Assembly: GCA_044230315.1 (NCBI GenBank)
Contig: JBGARJ010000010.1
Coordinates: forward strand, 94,801-158,800
From: M3007 sp044230315
GTDB taxonomy: Bacteria; Bacteroidota; Bacteroidia; Chitinophagales; Saprospiraceae
Length of the DNA: 64,000 bases
Direction: 5' to 3'
Shown here: piece by piece, positions 52,737-61,197 of the stretch
How positions within the stretch are numbered: the first letter of the stretch is position 1
Layout of the letters: each line of letters begins with the position of its first letter
Position numbers and translations under genes: made by a program
The notes under the pieces: model-generated
The model's database searches: none
Told to the model about the DNA's origin: nothing
The model's input: only the letters and a program-made list of their open reading frames with translations

Positions 52737-54911
52737 TTACCATTTCACTGCCACGGAGACCACTGCACTGCGTCCATCGGACGGCCAAACTCCAGGACCG
52801 GGGTAAAAGGTCGGACGCTTTGTAAAATACGATTTATTCGTCAGGTTATTTATGCTAAAACGGAGCAACGCATTGGAAAACAGGCGGACCGATGCATTGA
52901 AATCGAGCAATCCATACGCCGGCACTAACCCAACGGCACCGCTGGCCGAAGGCGTTACGGAGTTCAATGGATCGGCATATGATCGGGCCGTGTAGCTGTA
53001 CTGAAAGGTAGCGCTGGCAATTTTGTATTTGATATTTAGCCCATTGCGACTGATCCAAGGTGGAGCGCTTTCTACCTGGTTGCCGTCAATGCTCTGGTTT
53101 TTATTGTTGATGCGCACCATTGCATGGCGGTACCGGGCATCCAACCATGCTGTGGAGGTGAAGATATTGAACCGCCATGCACCTGCGGGTTGAAAACCGT
53201 ATTCCCCAAAAAGTTCAAGTCCGTGGGTGGTCGAGTTGCCGATGTTGGTTCGCAAAAGATACAAAGTCCCGTCGTCCTCTACGGCAAGGCTGCCCGGACG
53301 GTGGTTGTATTGCAGGTGGAATGCGCTGATGTCCCATTTCAAATTACCCGCCGTGCCGCGCCAACCGACTTCGAGGTTGTAGCCGATGGCATCTTTTATG
53401 TTTTTATCGGTGCGTTCATAAACAGAACCCGGAATGATATCTTTGAAGATAACGGGGCGATAAGCCTGCGACCAGCCGGCATATATATTTTGCAGGCTCC
53501 CGGTGGCATAACTGGCATTCAGGCCAAAGAGGGGGAATTGGTGCCTGATCACTCGTGGCACATCGGAAGGATCGAAATATGTGATCGTGCCGCTCATTCG
53601 AGATTGACCCGTTTCTAACCGAATCCCCGGGCTGAGCGACAATTTGGGCGTAATCTGAAACTTGTTTTCAGCAAAAACGGCCAAATTAGACGTTTTAAAG
53701 TGCAAATCACGCGCCCATCCGGCTGCTGAAATGCTCAGGTCAAAATCGGTGCCAACGCTCCCCAAGCCCAACTGCTGCCGATGCAAGTCGTTGCGCATAA
53801 GTTGGATTCCGGCAACCAGGCAGGCCGCTTTTCCAAAGATATTGTATTCGGTCAACATACGCAATTCGCTGGTATAGCTGTTGAAATGGTCGACATCCAC
53901 CTGGCGCGGCGCGTATCTTAAACTGACGGGGCTGATCGTATCCGGTACGTTGGCCGGCCGATCAAACTGTACGCTCCGGCGCGCACCGACGACGGCGGAG
54001 GTTGTCCAACTCAAACGGATATGTTCGGCGATTGCCCACTCCAGGCTCAGGGAAGGGATATAGAGTTCGGGATTGAAATAATTCCGGGAGCGGGTTGCTT
54101 GTCGCGGATCGGTCAGAAACATGGAGTCGGTCAGCGGACCCGGAATTTGATAACGGTAGCTGGAACGCAACAATTCGGCGCGGAGACTACACGCAGGCGA
54201 GAGGGTATATTTAACAACCAAGCCCTGGCCGTCGTATTTCGTCGCACTGTTGGCCCGGTAACCGCTACTGACGCGTTTGCTGTAATATGCGTAATACTGT
54301 ACGCGGCCGATTTTACCGCCGGCAGCATTGTATGTACTCAGCAGACCATAGGATCCGGCCGAGTTGACCGTTTCGAAACCCAGGGCCCGACTGGTGTCGG
54401 GCTCCTTCAGCACATAGTTGAGCATCCCGCCAAACTGCGCGCCGTATTGCAGGGCGCCCGTCCCCCGGACCAATTCGATCCGGCATACCGCTTCCATGGG
54501 CAGGCTGAAGTGGCTGGCGGGATATCCGTACATATCCGAGTTGGTAAGGACCCGGTCGGCCCGGATATTAAACTCCCATCCCCGGTGGGGGTCGAGGCCC
54601 CGGGTAGCGATATTGGTTTGGTTACCGGTGCCATCCATATCATACACAAACACCCCGGGCACTTTGGCAAAGATCTGGCGCGGGTTCTTTTCCGCAATAT
54701 TAGCATCCAGGTTCTGGAGGTTGATCACTTCGTTTTTTTTGCCGGCCCACAGGAATGTGCCCTGGGCAGGAGGCAGGCGCTGGATTGTTTCCACTTGGGC
54801 TTTGATAGCAATTTCGCCCAGTACCTGAACCGGTATCGAATCCGCTCCCGTTTGGCCGAAAAGTGTACTGGTCGCTGCCAGGAGGATGACAGTTGTGAAA
54901 TTATGAAACAT
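52737..54911 (-). CDS. FecA-type TonB-dependent outer-membrane receptor
   Basis: 724 residues with signal peptide MFHNFTTVILLAATSTLFGQ. A plug domain about 30-150 contains VPGVFVYDMDGTGNQTNIATRGLDPHRGWEFNIRADR and ELVRGTGALQYGAQFGGMLNYVLKE. The rest is the 22-strand barrel ending in an aromatic-type terminus (SAVVSVAVKW). The plug sequence is closest to FecA-type ferric-citrate receptors, but the N-terminal signalling domain is absent, and it also lacks the carboxypeptidase-regulatory-like domain of SusC receptors. Iron-chelate uptake is likely; vanadate or another metal complex cannot be excluded given the haloperoxidase genes downstream (speculation). Confidence 0.88.
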   Translation of the reverse strand: MFHNFTTVILLAATSTLFGQTGADSIPVQVLGEIAIKAQVETIQRLPPAQGTFLWAGKKNEVINLQNLDANIAEKNPRQIFAKVPGVFVYDMDGTGNQTNIATRGLDPHRGWEFNIRADRVLTNSDMYGYPASHFSLPMEAVCRIELVRGTGALQYGAQFGGMLNYVLKEPDTSRALGFETVNSAGSYGLLSTYNAAGGKIGRVQYYAYYSKRVSSGYRANSATKYDGQGLVVKYTLSPACSLRAELLRSSYRYQIPGPLTDSMFLTDPRQATRSRNYFNPELYIPSLSLEWAIAEHIRLSWTTSAVVGARRSVQFDRPANVPDTISPVSLRYAPRQVDVDHFNSYTSELRMLTEYNIFGKAACLVAGIQLMRNDLHRQQLGLGSVGTDFDLSISAAGWARDLHFKTSNLAVFAENKFQITPKLSLSPGIRLETGQSRMSGTITYFDPSDVPRVIRHQFPLFGLNASYATGSLQNIYAGWSQAYRPVIFKDIIPGSVYERTDKNIKDAIGYNLEVGWRGTAGNLKWDISAFHLQYNHRPGSLAVEDDGTLYLLRTNIGNSTTHGLELFGEYGFQPAGAWRFNIFTSTAWLDARYRHAMVRINNKNQSIDGNQVESAPPWISRNGLNIKYKIASATFQYSYTARSYADPLNSVTPSASGAVGLVPAYGLLDFNASVRLFSNALLRFSINNLTNKSYFTKRPTFYPGPGVWPSDGRSAVVSVAVKW

Positions 54912-55010
54912 GGAACGCAGTTTGACATGGTGGAGTTAGTAAAGGCAGCCTCCAGCGCGCAACAGGCAGACGACAGCGACATCCCGTTGAAAGCCGGTCG
55001 TGGAAGCTGG

Positions 55011-55526
55011 TTATCCCTTGCCTTTGGAACCGGTTAATTCGGCTGGATAGTTCATGTGTACGGGTTTGCCATTTACTTCCACCAGTGAATCCAATACGTA
55101 GCGGGCCTCGAAGATGAGGGTGCCATCGAGGGCCCATTTTTGCAGATAGCCATTTTTTTTCTCCTGTTTGTATGCTACTACGAATTCGATGCGGCCATTC
55201 TCATAGAACAGGGTGTCGCCGCCTTCCTTCTTCCCGTTTGTAAAATATTGGATTTCCCGGATTTGTCCTCCGGGGTGGTAAATGACCGTACGCCCGGTTT
55301 GAAGATCGTGTTCAAACCAACGTTCGGCCTTAAGCGCCCCGTTCGGAAAATAGTCGACCATTTTGCCTTCTTTTTTGCCATTAATTTCCTCGTAGCGTCG
55401 CGAAACCGCACCGTTTCCATACATTTCTGTATGCGTTTGTGGTTTGACTCCGGCTTGGGCATGTTGGCAGGCATTCCAGCCGGCGAATCCGAACAGAACA
55501 GCGGTCAGTAGCAAATAACGTTGCAT
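55011..55526 (-). CDS. MORN_2/YwqK-type repeat lipoprotein
   Basis: 171 residues starting MQRYLLLTAVLFGFAGWNAC; the Cys after a short hydrophobic run suggests a lipoprotein. The mature protein is built from repeats of the form GxxxYxxNGxLKxxxxF (KMVDYFPNGALKAERWFEHD, VIYHPGGQIREIQYFTNG, TLFYENGRIEFVVAYKQ, LQKWALDGTLIFEARY), the MORN_2/YwqK-antitoxin-like repeat. Role unknown; the repeats usually form a short beta meander on the surface. It is upstream of the TonB receptor on the same strand with a gap of 99 bases, so the two may be co-transcribed. Confidence 0.72.
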   Translation of the reverse strand: MQRYLLLTAVLFGFAGWNACQHAQAGVKPQTHTEMYGNGAVSRRYEEINGKKEGKMVDYFPNGALKAERWFEHDLQTGRTVIYHPGGQIREIQYFTNGKKEGGDTLFYENGRIEFVVAYKQEKKNGYLQKWALDGTLIFEARYVLDSLVEVNGKPVHMNYPAELTGSKGKG

Positions 55527-55563
55527 GAATAATCAATTTTGGAGGGTGAAAAAGGGCGGAAAA

Positions 55564-55604
55564 CAAAAAAAAGAGGCTGTTCACCGTTCAGAATAGCCTC
55601 TTTT
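55564..55604 (-). terminator. Terminator of the first haloperoxidase gene
   Basis: 12-bp stem with one G-U: AAGAGGCTGTTC (55571-55582) and GAATAGCCTCTT (55591-55602). On the minus strand it is followed by TTTTTTGTTT. It lies 23 bases after the stop. Confidence 0.85.
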
Positions 55605-55625
55605 CTGGCGTTCCTGGCAGGCGGG

Positions 55626-57008
55626 TTATTTCTTCCAGGGCAGACTGTTCACATGACGCCCGATAACGGTCCCGAAACGGTAGCCTTCTTCACAATCCTG
55701 CCGCAAGTGGACGCCCAGAAAGACCCGTGAAAAAGCGTTTTCCTGAGCCATTTCGGCCAGGCTGCCGAAGGTGCGCGGCGTGCCGTTGAATTCGTTGCGG
55801 TTTTCATGGCAGCGGTCGGTCATGCTATAGGAATAGCCGTACACGCTGGCCAGGGCTTCGGCCGCCGCGGCTCCCATGGTGGAGTGTCCGGATGGATAGG
55901 CCGGGAAGGAAGGGGTGATTCCCTGCTCGCCGGTCAGCGGGTTATCTAGCGAAGGCTTCCAATTCGGGTCGATCAGCTTATTGATGTACGTTTGAGGACG
56001 CTCAACGTTGTACACATACTTGGAATACCAACAGCCTACGGCAGCGTCGTTGAGCGCCATACCCGTTTTGGCATTTGCCACGATAGCAGTCTCCAGGTCG
56101 CTGTTTTCGAGTTCTGCAAGTTGAACCGCGATCGCAATCCAGCGCGGGCCGGGGCTGAACGTGAGGTTGACCAGGTCGTCGCTCCAGAATTCGCCAACCC
56201 ATTCGGCGGTGTACGACCAGGTCGGTGTGTTTTGGGCGTACACTTCCAGGTTCTGGGCATAATAGGCGGAGCTGGCGCTTTCGCTGTAGTCGATCGGCGG
56301 GCGGGCCAACTTGTCGGCATCGGTCAGTGACCAAGTACGCGCTTTGCCGAATGCGGCGCCCATAGGTTTACCAGGACCCGGAAAGGTTGCAACCCAATCG
56401 CCGGGTTTTTTGTAGTGATCCTGCCATACATAGGAGCCAAATGGATCTTTATAATGATCATGACCGTAAACATCAATTTTCGACCATTCCCATATGGCAG
56501 CTGCGACGGCATGGCCCCGTTGTTGTGAGCGGAGAAAAATCTCTGGCGAGGTTTCCGTTTTGAAGGTATTCTCATGAGCAGCCTCGAGAGTAGCCATTTG
56601 CTGTTGAAAATCGGTCGATGCATTCGGGAAAAACTTGGGGAATAAGTATCCATAAACGGCATTTACCACGGTAGGCCAGTGATATTCGGCGTTTTCGGGA
56701 TTCGGCAGGCTAAGGCCGGGGTACAGATTGGCCAGCGAATTGTAAGACGGCATGCCGGGAACGCATGCTTCATAAACCGCAAAACCCGTCAACCCCAAGG
56801 CGCGGGGCGCGGGCCCCGGCCGGTAACCCGGAGCATAACGCTCAACCTGAAGAAAGAGCTTGTTCCAATCGGTAGCAATAGTGTGCTTGTAGGTGTGGAC
56901 GTCTTTTGCCGGGTTTAATGGCTCATAACCGTCGCCGCAGGCTTGCATTAGTACGCCCCCCAAGAGAGCTAAGGACAATAAGTAGAGTAGAGATACGATT
57001 TTTTTCAT
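55626..57008 (-). CDS. Vanadium-dependent haloperoxidase/PAP2-superfamily lipoprotein (paralogue 1)
   Basis: 460 residues. N-terminus MKKIVSLLYLLSLALLGGVLMQAC, a lipoprotein signal with Cys at residue 24. The active-site signature KX6RP…PSGH…SRX5HX3D is complete: KYVYNVERP, PAYPSGHS (His375, acid/base in relatives) and SRVFLGVHLRQD. Members bind vanadate in place of phosphate and oxidise halides with hydrogen peroxide, or act as acid phosphatases; which applies here cannot be told from sequence alone. CTTAAA direct repeats lie 76-116 bases before the start. The second paralogue is at 61198-62589, and a di-haem peroxidase lies directly upstream on the same strand. Confidence 0.84.
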   Translation of the reverse strand: MKKIVSLLYLLSLALLGGVLMQACGDGYEPLNPAKDVHTYKHTIATDWNKLFLQVERYAPGYRPGPAPRALGLTGFAVYEACVPGMPSYNSLANLYPGLSLPNPENAEYHWPTVVNAVYGYLFPKFFPNASTDFQQQMATLEAAHENTFKTETSPEIFLRSQQRGHAVAAAIWEWSKIDVYGHDHYKDPFGSYVWQDHYKKPGDWVATFPGPGKPMGAAFGKARTWSLTDADKLARPPIDYSESASSAYYAQNLEVYAQNTPTWSYTAEWVGEFWSDDLVNLTFSPGPRWIAIAVQLAELENSDLETAIVANAKTGMALNDAAVGCWYSKYVYNVERPQTYINKLIDPNWKPSLDNPLTGEQGITPSFPAYPSGHSTMGAAAAEALASVYGYSYSMTDRCHENRNEFNGTPRTFGSLAEMAQENAFSRVFLGVHLRQDCEEGYRFGTVIGRHVNSLPWKK

Positions 57009-57083
57009 GATGAAGGCTGGTTTGTGCTAATAATTAATACTATTTAGACAAGATCAAAAACATGACCAAGCCGTTCGAACGAA

Positions 57084-57124
57084 CTTAAACCGCCTTTAAA
57101 TCTCGCTTAAAAATCCCTTAAAAG
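57084..57124. promoter_or_regulatory. Phased CTTAAA direct repeats upstream of haloperoxidase 1
   Basis: Four copies: CTTAAA at 57084, CTTTAAA at 57094, CTTAAAAA at 57106, CTTAAAAG at 57117, spaced 10-12 bases, about one helical turn. They lie 76-116 bases before the haloperoxidase ATG (57008). The same element with the same 11-base phasing occurs at 58981-58999 in front of the OmpR-type regulator. OmpR-family regulators typically bind such tandem half-sites (established for the family); the match to this regulator is inference. Confidence 0.5.
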
Positions 57125-57166
57125 CTGTGTGGGCAAACAATGGGTACGGCGAGTATTCTGAAAATG

Positions 57167-57201
57167 ACAAAGGACCTACCTTCTCGCGGCAAGTCCTTTG
57201 T
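57167..57201 (-). terminator. Possible terminator of the di-haem peroxidase gene
   Basis: A perfect 9-bp stem, ACAAAGGAC (57167-57175) with GTCCTTTGT (57193-57201). On the minus strand it is followed by CATTTTCAG only, so termination is uncertain. It lies 73 bases past the stop. Confidence 0.4.
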
Positions 57202-57274
57202 ACGATTGATCGCGCGCAGGCTCAACAGATAGAGATGAGCGGTCGGCGATCAGTTATGCGTAATCGTTTGCAAC

Positions 57275-58618
57275 TTATTGGCACCCCATATCCTTGCGCG
57301 ATTGTGGATCGTTGTTTGGGAAACAATTACCCGACATCGTTTGGGTGGGTACATAGCGCAGCATATCCGGGTCGAACAGACCGTTTTCGAGAAATTCCGT
57401 CAAATCGGCGACCTCTTCCGGTGTCAGTCCCAGCGGCCTGAAAAGCGACGAAATTTGACTGGCCGGGATAAGCGGATTTTCCGGCACGCCGGCGTTGAAA
57501 TATTCCACCACCGCGTGCAGGGAGGTTTTGCTGGCGCCGTGGAAATAGAAACCGGCATCTTTCAGGTTATACAGTTGGGGTACCTTGAATTTGTACATGT
57601 CGGCGTCCAGTTTGGTAAATCCGCCGCGGCCCAGGTTGCGTTTATCGTTGGGGCCGGTGGCAAACACGTTGTAGCCGCTTTGAAATAAGCCATTTACCCC
57701 CACGGAGAAGAACGCCATATTGTTGAGCGATGGGCTGCGGTGGCATTTGTAGCATCCGGCCTTGCCAAAGAAGAGCAAGGCGCCTCTTTTTTGCTCTTCG
57801 GTCATGGCGTCATTTTCGCCTTTCAACCAGCGCTGGAAAGGGGCTTTGTTCGTCAGGATGGTACGAAAATAAGCGGCTATGGCAAACGCTGCTACTTTTT
57901 GCGTGTAACGCTCGCTCACGGGGATTTCCGGGAAGGCCTCGTCGAACATGGCGGTATAGCCCAGCGAATCGGTCACGGCCTTGTTGATCACCTGACGGTG
58001 TACGATCAACGCACGGAAGTTATTGGCTTCCAGGCCTTGCAGGCCGTCGAAATTGATTTCAATCAAGGTATCCTGGTGCCAAACCGACTCGGTCCCCAAG
58101 TTCACCCCAAAAGAACCGAAGGTGCCGGCCCATAGCGCGTTGGTGACGTAGGTCAGGTTAATCACCGGCAGGGGCCGTGCGCCCTGGGCGTCCACCGAAT
58201 CGCCCGAATAGATCGGGTTTTTCACCCGCCCTTCTCCGTGTTCGCCAAAACCGAGGGCCCCGTCGGCTATGCCCTGAAACCGCCCGGCGGTAAAAGAGCT
58301 CGCAGGCACGTGGCAGCTGCTGCAGGAATAGGTCGCCATGGAAGAGCCGTCTTTGGCTTTGAGCCCGATCCCGGTTTCATAAAAAAGCATTTTTCCGAGC
58401 GCCACCTTGGCCGCTGTAACCGGGTTTTTGGCATCCTGGTTGGGTAATTCGGATAAATCAGCGCCCGATGGCATGATATAGTGGTCGGCAGAACCGGTGG
58501 GGGAGACGTTGTTGAGGGCCGCCAGCAGGGCCTGGTCGTTGCCCCACAGCGGTTCGTGTTTGCAGGAAAGCAAATAGCCGGCTAAAACCAGCAAAAGAAA
58601 TAGGGAAAGCTGTTTCAT
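57275..58618 (-). CDS. Di-haem cytochrome c peroxidase/MauG-family lipoprotein
   Basis: 447 residues starting MKQLSLFLLLVLAGYLLSC, a lipoprotein signal with Cys at residue 19. Two c-type haem motifs: SCSSCHVPA in the first half and GCYKCHRSP in the second. KVALGKMLFYETGI and NPVTAAKVALGK are the family N-terminal block; PLPVINLTYVTNALWAG and FFSVGVNGL also fit. Members reduce hydrogen peroxide at the periplasmic or outer-membrane face using electrons from small cytochromes, or carry out MauG-type oxidations. It is divergent from the two-component operon and upstream of haloperoxidase 1 on the same strand, with both enzymes acting on peroxide. Confidence 0.9.
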   Translation of the reverse strand: MKQLSLFLLLVLAGYLLSCKHEPLWGNDQALLAALNNVSPTGSADHYIMPSGADLSELPNQDAKNPVTAAKVALGKMLFYETGIGLKAKDGSSMATYSCSSCHVPASSFTAGRFQGIADGALGFGEHGEGRVKNPIYSGDSVDAQGARPLPVINLTYVTNALWAGTFGSFGVNLGTESVWHQDTLIEINFDGLQGLEANNFRALIVHRQVINKAVTDSLGYTAMFDEAFPEIPVSERYTQKVAAFAIAAYFRTILTNKAPFQRWLKGENDAMTEEQKRGALLFFGKAGCYKCHRSPSLNNMAFFSVGVNGLFQSGYNVFATGPNDKRNLGRGGFTKLDADMYKFKVPQLYNLKDAGFYFHGASKTSLHAVVEYFNAGVPENPLIPASQISSLFRPLGLTPEEVADLTEFLENGLFDPDMLRYVPTQTMSGNCFPNNDPQSRKDMGCQ

Positions 58619-59050
58619 AAAATAGCGTTTTGTTAATATCCGATCTGATCGGCATTTGTTACCGGTGCGATTGCCTCATTCCGGATATGCCAAAGCATAA
58701 GCACCCGGAACAAATGCTACCGGCACAATTTGGCCTGTAGTTTGTACTGGAATAACCGGCACGGGAAGAACGCGACAGGGAGATAGAGGAGGGGGCAACT
58801 TTCGGGGTAATCGGCCAGAAACGGGCTATACGGCGCGCAAGAATCAATTCTGCAGGAAACAGCAGAAAAACCAAGGGGGGAGCGCCGTTTTTTCCATTCA
58901 ATAAAAAAACAACGTCAGGACATCACAATCGTGTAATGATCAAATCTTAAGCCAATTAGCCGGCTGTGCTACTGATCCGTCTTAAAAAGCGCTTAAAATT
59001 TAGCCCTGCCGATGTGAATTAGCTGTTGATTGGCCTAACTTTAAATATTT
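58619..59050. other. Divergent regulatory region (di-haem peroxidase / two-component operon)
   Basis: 432 bases without a convincing gene; short frames on both strands show no family features. It holds the CTTAAA repeats at 58946-58999 and must hold promoters for both directions. TAACTTTA just before the 59051 ATG is one base off a -7 box. The left part up to about 58900 shows nothing I can name. Confidence 0.5.
58946..58999 (+). promoter_or_regulatory. Phased CTTAAA direct repeats upstream of the OmpR-type regulator
   Basis: CTTAAAAA at 58981 and CTTAAAAT at 58992 are exactly 11 bases apart, with a further CTTAA at 58946 (35 bases upstream, about three turns). They resemble the four repeats before haloperoxidase 1 and lie 52-105 bases before the regulator ATG, consistent with autoregulation. 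They could also serve the divergent di-haem peroxidase gene. Confidence 0.5.
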
Positions 59051-59737
59051 ATGAAAGTGCTGCTCATTGAAGACGAACCAAAGATGGTCCGTTCGCTCAA
59101 AAAGGGTCTGGAGGAACACGAGATCGGTGTCGATTTTGCTTACGATGCCCCTACCGGCAAGCGGCTTGCGCAAACAAACAATTATGCGGTTATCATTTCC
59201 GATATCATACTGCCGGGCATGAATGGTTTCGAACTACTCCGCCAGATCCGACGCGAAGGCAACCATACGCCGGTGCTCCTGCTCTCTGCCTTAGGCCAAA
59301 CCGACGACAAAGTACTGGGATTTGACGCCGGGGCTGACGATTACCTGACCAAGCCGTTTGAGTTCCGCGAATTGCTGATGCGGGTCAAGGCGTTGGCCCG
59401 GCGACCCGTGGAGCGCTACCAGTCGGATATTGAACTGACGTTTTCCGACCTCCTCATGAACCTGCGCACCAAAGAGTTTTTCCGGGCGGGTCACAAAATT
59501 CCGCTCACACCGCGGGAGTTTGCCCTGATGGAATATTTCCTGCGCAACCCCGGCCGGGTTATTTCCAAAACCGAGATTTCGGAGCAGGTATGGAACCTGG
59601 ACTTCGATACCGGCACCAATGTGATCGAAGTGTACGTGAATTTTCTGCGAAAAAAGGTGGAGAAAGGGTTTGACCGGAAATTGATCCATACCCAGTTTAA
59701 AAACGGCTATATTCTCCGGGAGCAACAGCCGGACTAG
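59051..59737 (+). CDS. OmpR/CusR-type response regulator
   Basis: 228 residues. Receiver domain MKVLLIEDEPKMVRSL with phospho-acceptor Asp51 in ISDIILPGMNGFELL and the Lys of DDYLTKPFEFRELL. The C-terminal winged-helix (Trans_reg_C) domain is marked by RAGHKIPLTPREFALMEYFLRNPGRVISKTEISEQVW and DTGTNVIEVYVNFLRKKVEKGF, as in CusR/ArlR-type proteins. The sensor kinase gene follows after 71 bases, then haloperoxidase 2. Likely an operon with the sensor; its own upstream repeats suggest autoregulation. Confidence 0.95.
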   Translation: MKVLLIEDEPKMVRSLKKGLEEHEIGVDFAYDAPTGKRLAQTNNYAVIISDIILPGMNGFELLRQIRREGNHTPVLLLSALGQTDDKVLGFDAGADDYLTKPFEFRELLMRVKALARRPVERYQSDIELTFSDLLMNLRTKEFFRAGHKIPLTPREFALMEYFLRNPGRVISKTEISEQVWNLDFDTGTNVIEVYVNFLRKKVEKGFDRKLIHTQFKNGYILREQQPD

Positions 59738-59808
59738 AGCATATGTTTGGAGCCCGGCAATGAACTTCCAAGTATGTTCAAAAGCGCCTTTAAGACAAAT
59801 CTTGAACG

Positions 59809-61182
59809 ATGCAGATTCGCACAAAACTAACCTTGCAATTCATCACGATTGGCGCCGGGATCCTGTTGTTGGCGCTGGTATTCATATATGCCAAATTCCG
59901 GCAGATTACCGAATGCGAGTTTTTCGACAACCTTCGCACCAAGGCGTTGATGACAGCCGAAATGGCCTTGCACGAGGAAGACCAGTTGCAACCGCTCGAC
60001 CGCCAACCAGACACGGTCGAAGTACTTCCAGCCGGCGAAAATATCATCATTTACAACGCCAAACGGCAGCGGATCTTTGCCTTTAACCGCAACGCCAGCG
60101 ACCCGCCGGGGATTAACCTCTTTGATTTGAATGCGCCCGCCGAACGGCGGCTTCAACGCGAGCAAATCTTTACGCTGTGTCTGCGCTATTACAGTCGCTC
60201 GGGTCAGGCGTATTTCATCGTGGCCGAGTCGATCTTCCATTCGGAAGACCTGGCACACCTGCGCAATATCCTGATGATTACTTTTTTCCTCGGCGTCAGC
60301 ATACTGGCCGCAAGCGGCTGGTTTTTTGCCGGGCAGGCCATGGCGCCCGTTTCCCGTATCGTCAATCAGGTCGATCAGATCCTTCCTTCCGGCTTAGGCG
60401 CCCGGGTAAAACTGGATACCCGGAGCAACCGTGATGAAATATCCCGCCTGGTGCTGACATTTAACAACCTGCTCGACCGGATTCAGTTTGCCTTTTTAAT
60501 GCAGAAAAATTTCATTTCCAATGTGTCGCACGAATTGAAAAACCCACTTTCAGTCATCATCGCTCAATTGGAAGTAGCACTGAATAAACAACGCGACGCC
60601 GATGAATACCGGACTACCCTGGTATCCATTCTAGACGATGCCCGGAACCTGAATGAAGTGGCGGACAAATTACTCCAACTTGCACGCGTACATTCGGAAA
60701 ACACCAATGTCGATTTTGATCAACTGCGCCTCGACGAGGCCTTGCTGCAAACCAGGGATACCTTGTTGCGTATGCATCCCGATTACCGGATCGTCTTCGA
60801 CATCGAAGGCATGCCGGAGCGCGAAGAACAACTTTACATCCGGGGCAACGACCCCTTATTGCGGCTTGCTTTTCTGAATTTGATGGACAACGGGTGTAAA
60901 TTCTCGCCGGACAAGCATGCGGAGGTCAAGATTATTTTCAACTCCGAAGGCCGTCATCGAGTGGAATTTATTGATCACGGCCCCGGCATCTCGCCGGATG
61001 ACTTGCGGCTGATCTTTCAACCGTTTTACCGGAGCCCGCAAAGCCGACATATCCGGGGTTCAGGCATAGGGCTGACCCTGGTGGACAGCATTTTAAAAAT
61101 ACACCAGATCGCACTAGAGGTATTATCCGGACATGGCAGAGGAACCATATTTCGTTTGAACTTCCCCCAAGGGCAGGCCTAA
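59809..61182 (+). CDS. Membrane sensor histidine kinase (HAMP, HisKA)
   Basis: 457 residues. An N-terminal transmembrane helix (about 8-28), a periplasmic sensor loop of about 130 residues (including EVLPAGENIIIYNAKRQRIFAF), then a second helix (about 160-180) leading to a HAMP domain (APVSRIVNQVDQILPSG). The phospho-accepting His is His241 in NVSHELKNPLSVIIAQLEVAL; the ATP-binding part has NLMDNGCKFSPDKHAEV, DHGPGISPDDLRLIFQPFYR and GSGIGLTLV. Partner of the regulator at 59051. The stimulus is unknown; the signal loop has no recognised domain. Confidence 0.94.
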   Translation: MQIRTKLTLQFITIGAGILLLALVFIYAKFRQITECEFFDNLRTKALMTAEMALHEEDQLQPLDRQPDTVEVLPAGENIIIYNAKRQRIFAFNRNASDPPGINLFDLNAPAERRLQREQIFTLCLRYYSRSGQAYFIVAESIFHSEDLAHLRNILMITFFLGVSILAASGWFFAGQAMAPVSRIVNQVDQILPSGLGARVKLDTRSNRDEISRLVLTFNNLLDRIQFAFLMQKNFISNVSHELKNPLSVIIAQLEVALNKQRDADEYRTTLVSILDDARNLNEVADKLLQLARVHSENTNVDFDQLRLDEALLQTRDTLLRMHPDYRIVFDIEGMPEREEQLYIRGNDPLLRLAFLNLMDNGCKFSPDKHAEVKIIFNSEGRHRVEFIDHGPGISPDDLRLIFQPFYRSPQSRHIRGSGIGLTLVDSILKIHQIALEVLSGHGRGTIFRLNFPQGQA

Positions 61183-61197
61183 TCTTTTTTGAAAGAC

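Noticed and set aside
54021..55037. 338-codon plus-strand frame opposite the TonB receptor
   Set aside because: Shadow of the receptor gene; no signal or domain.
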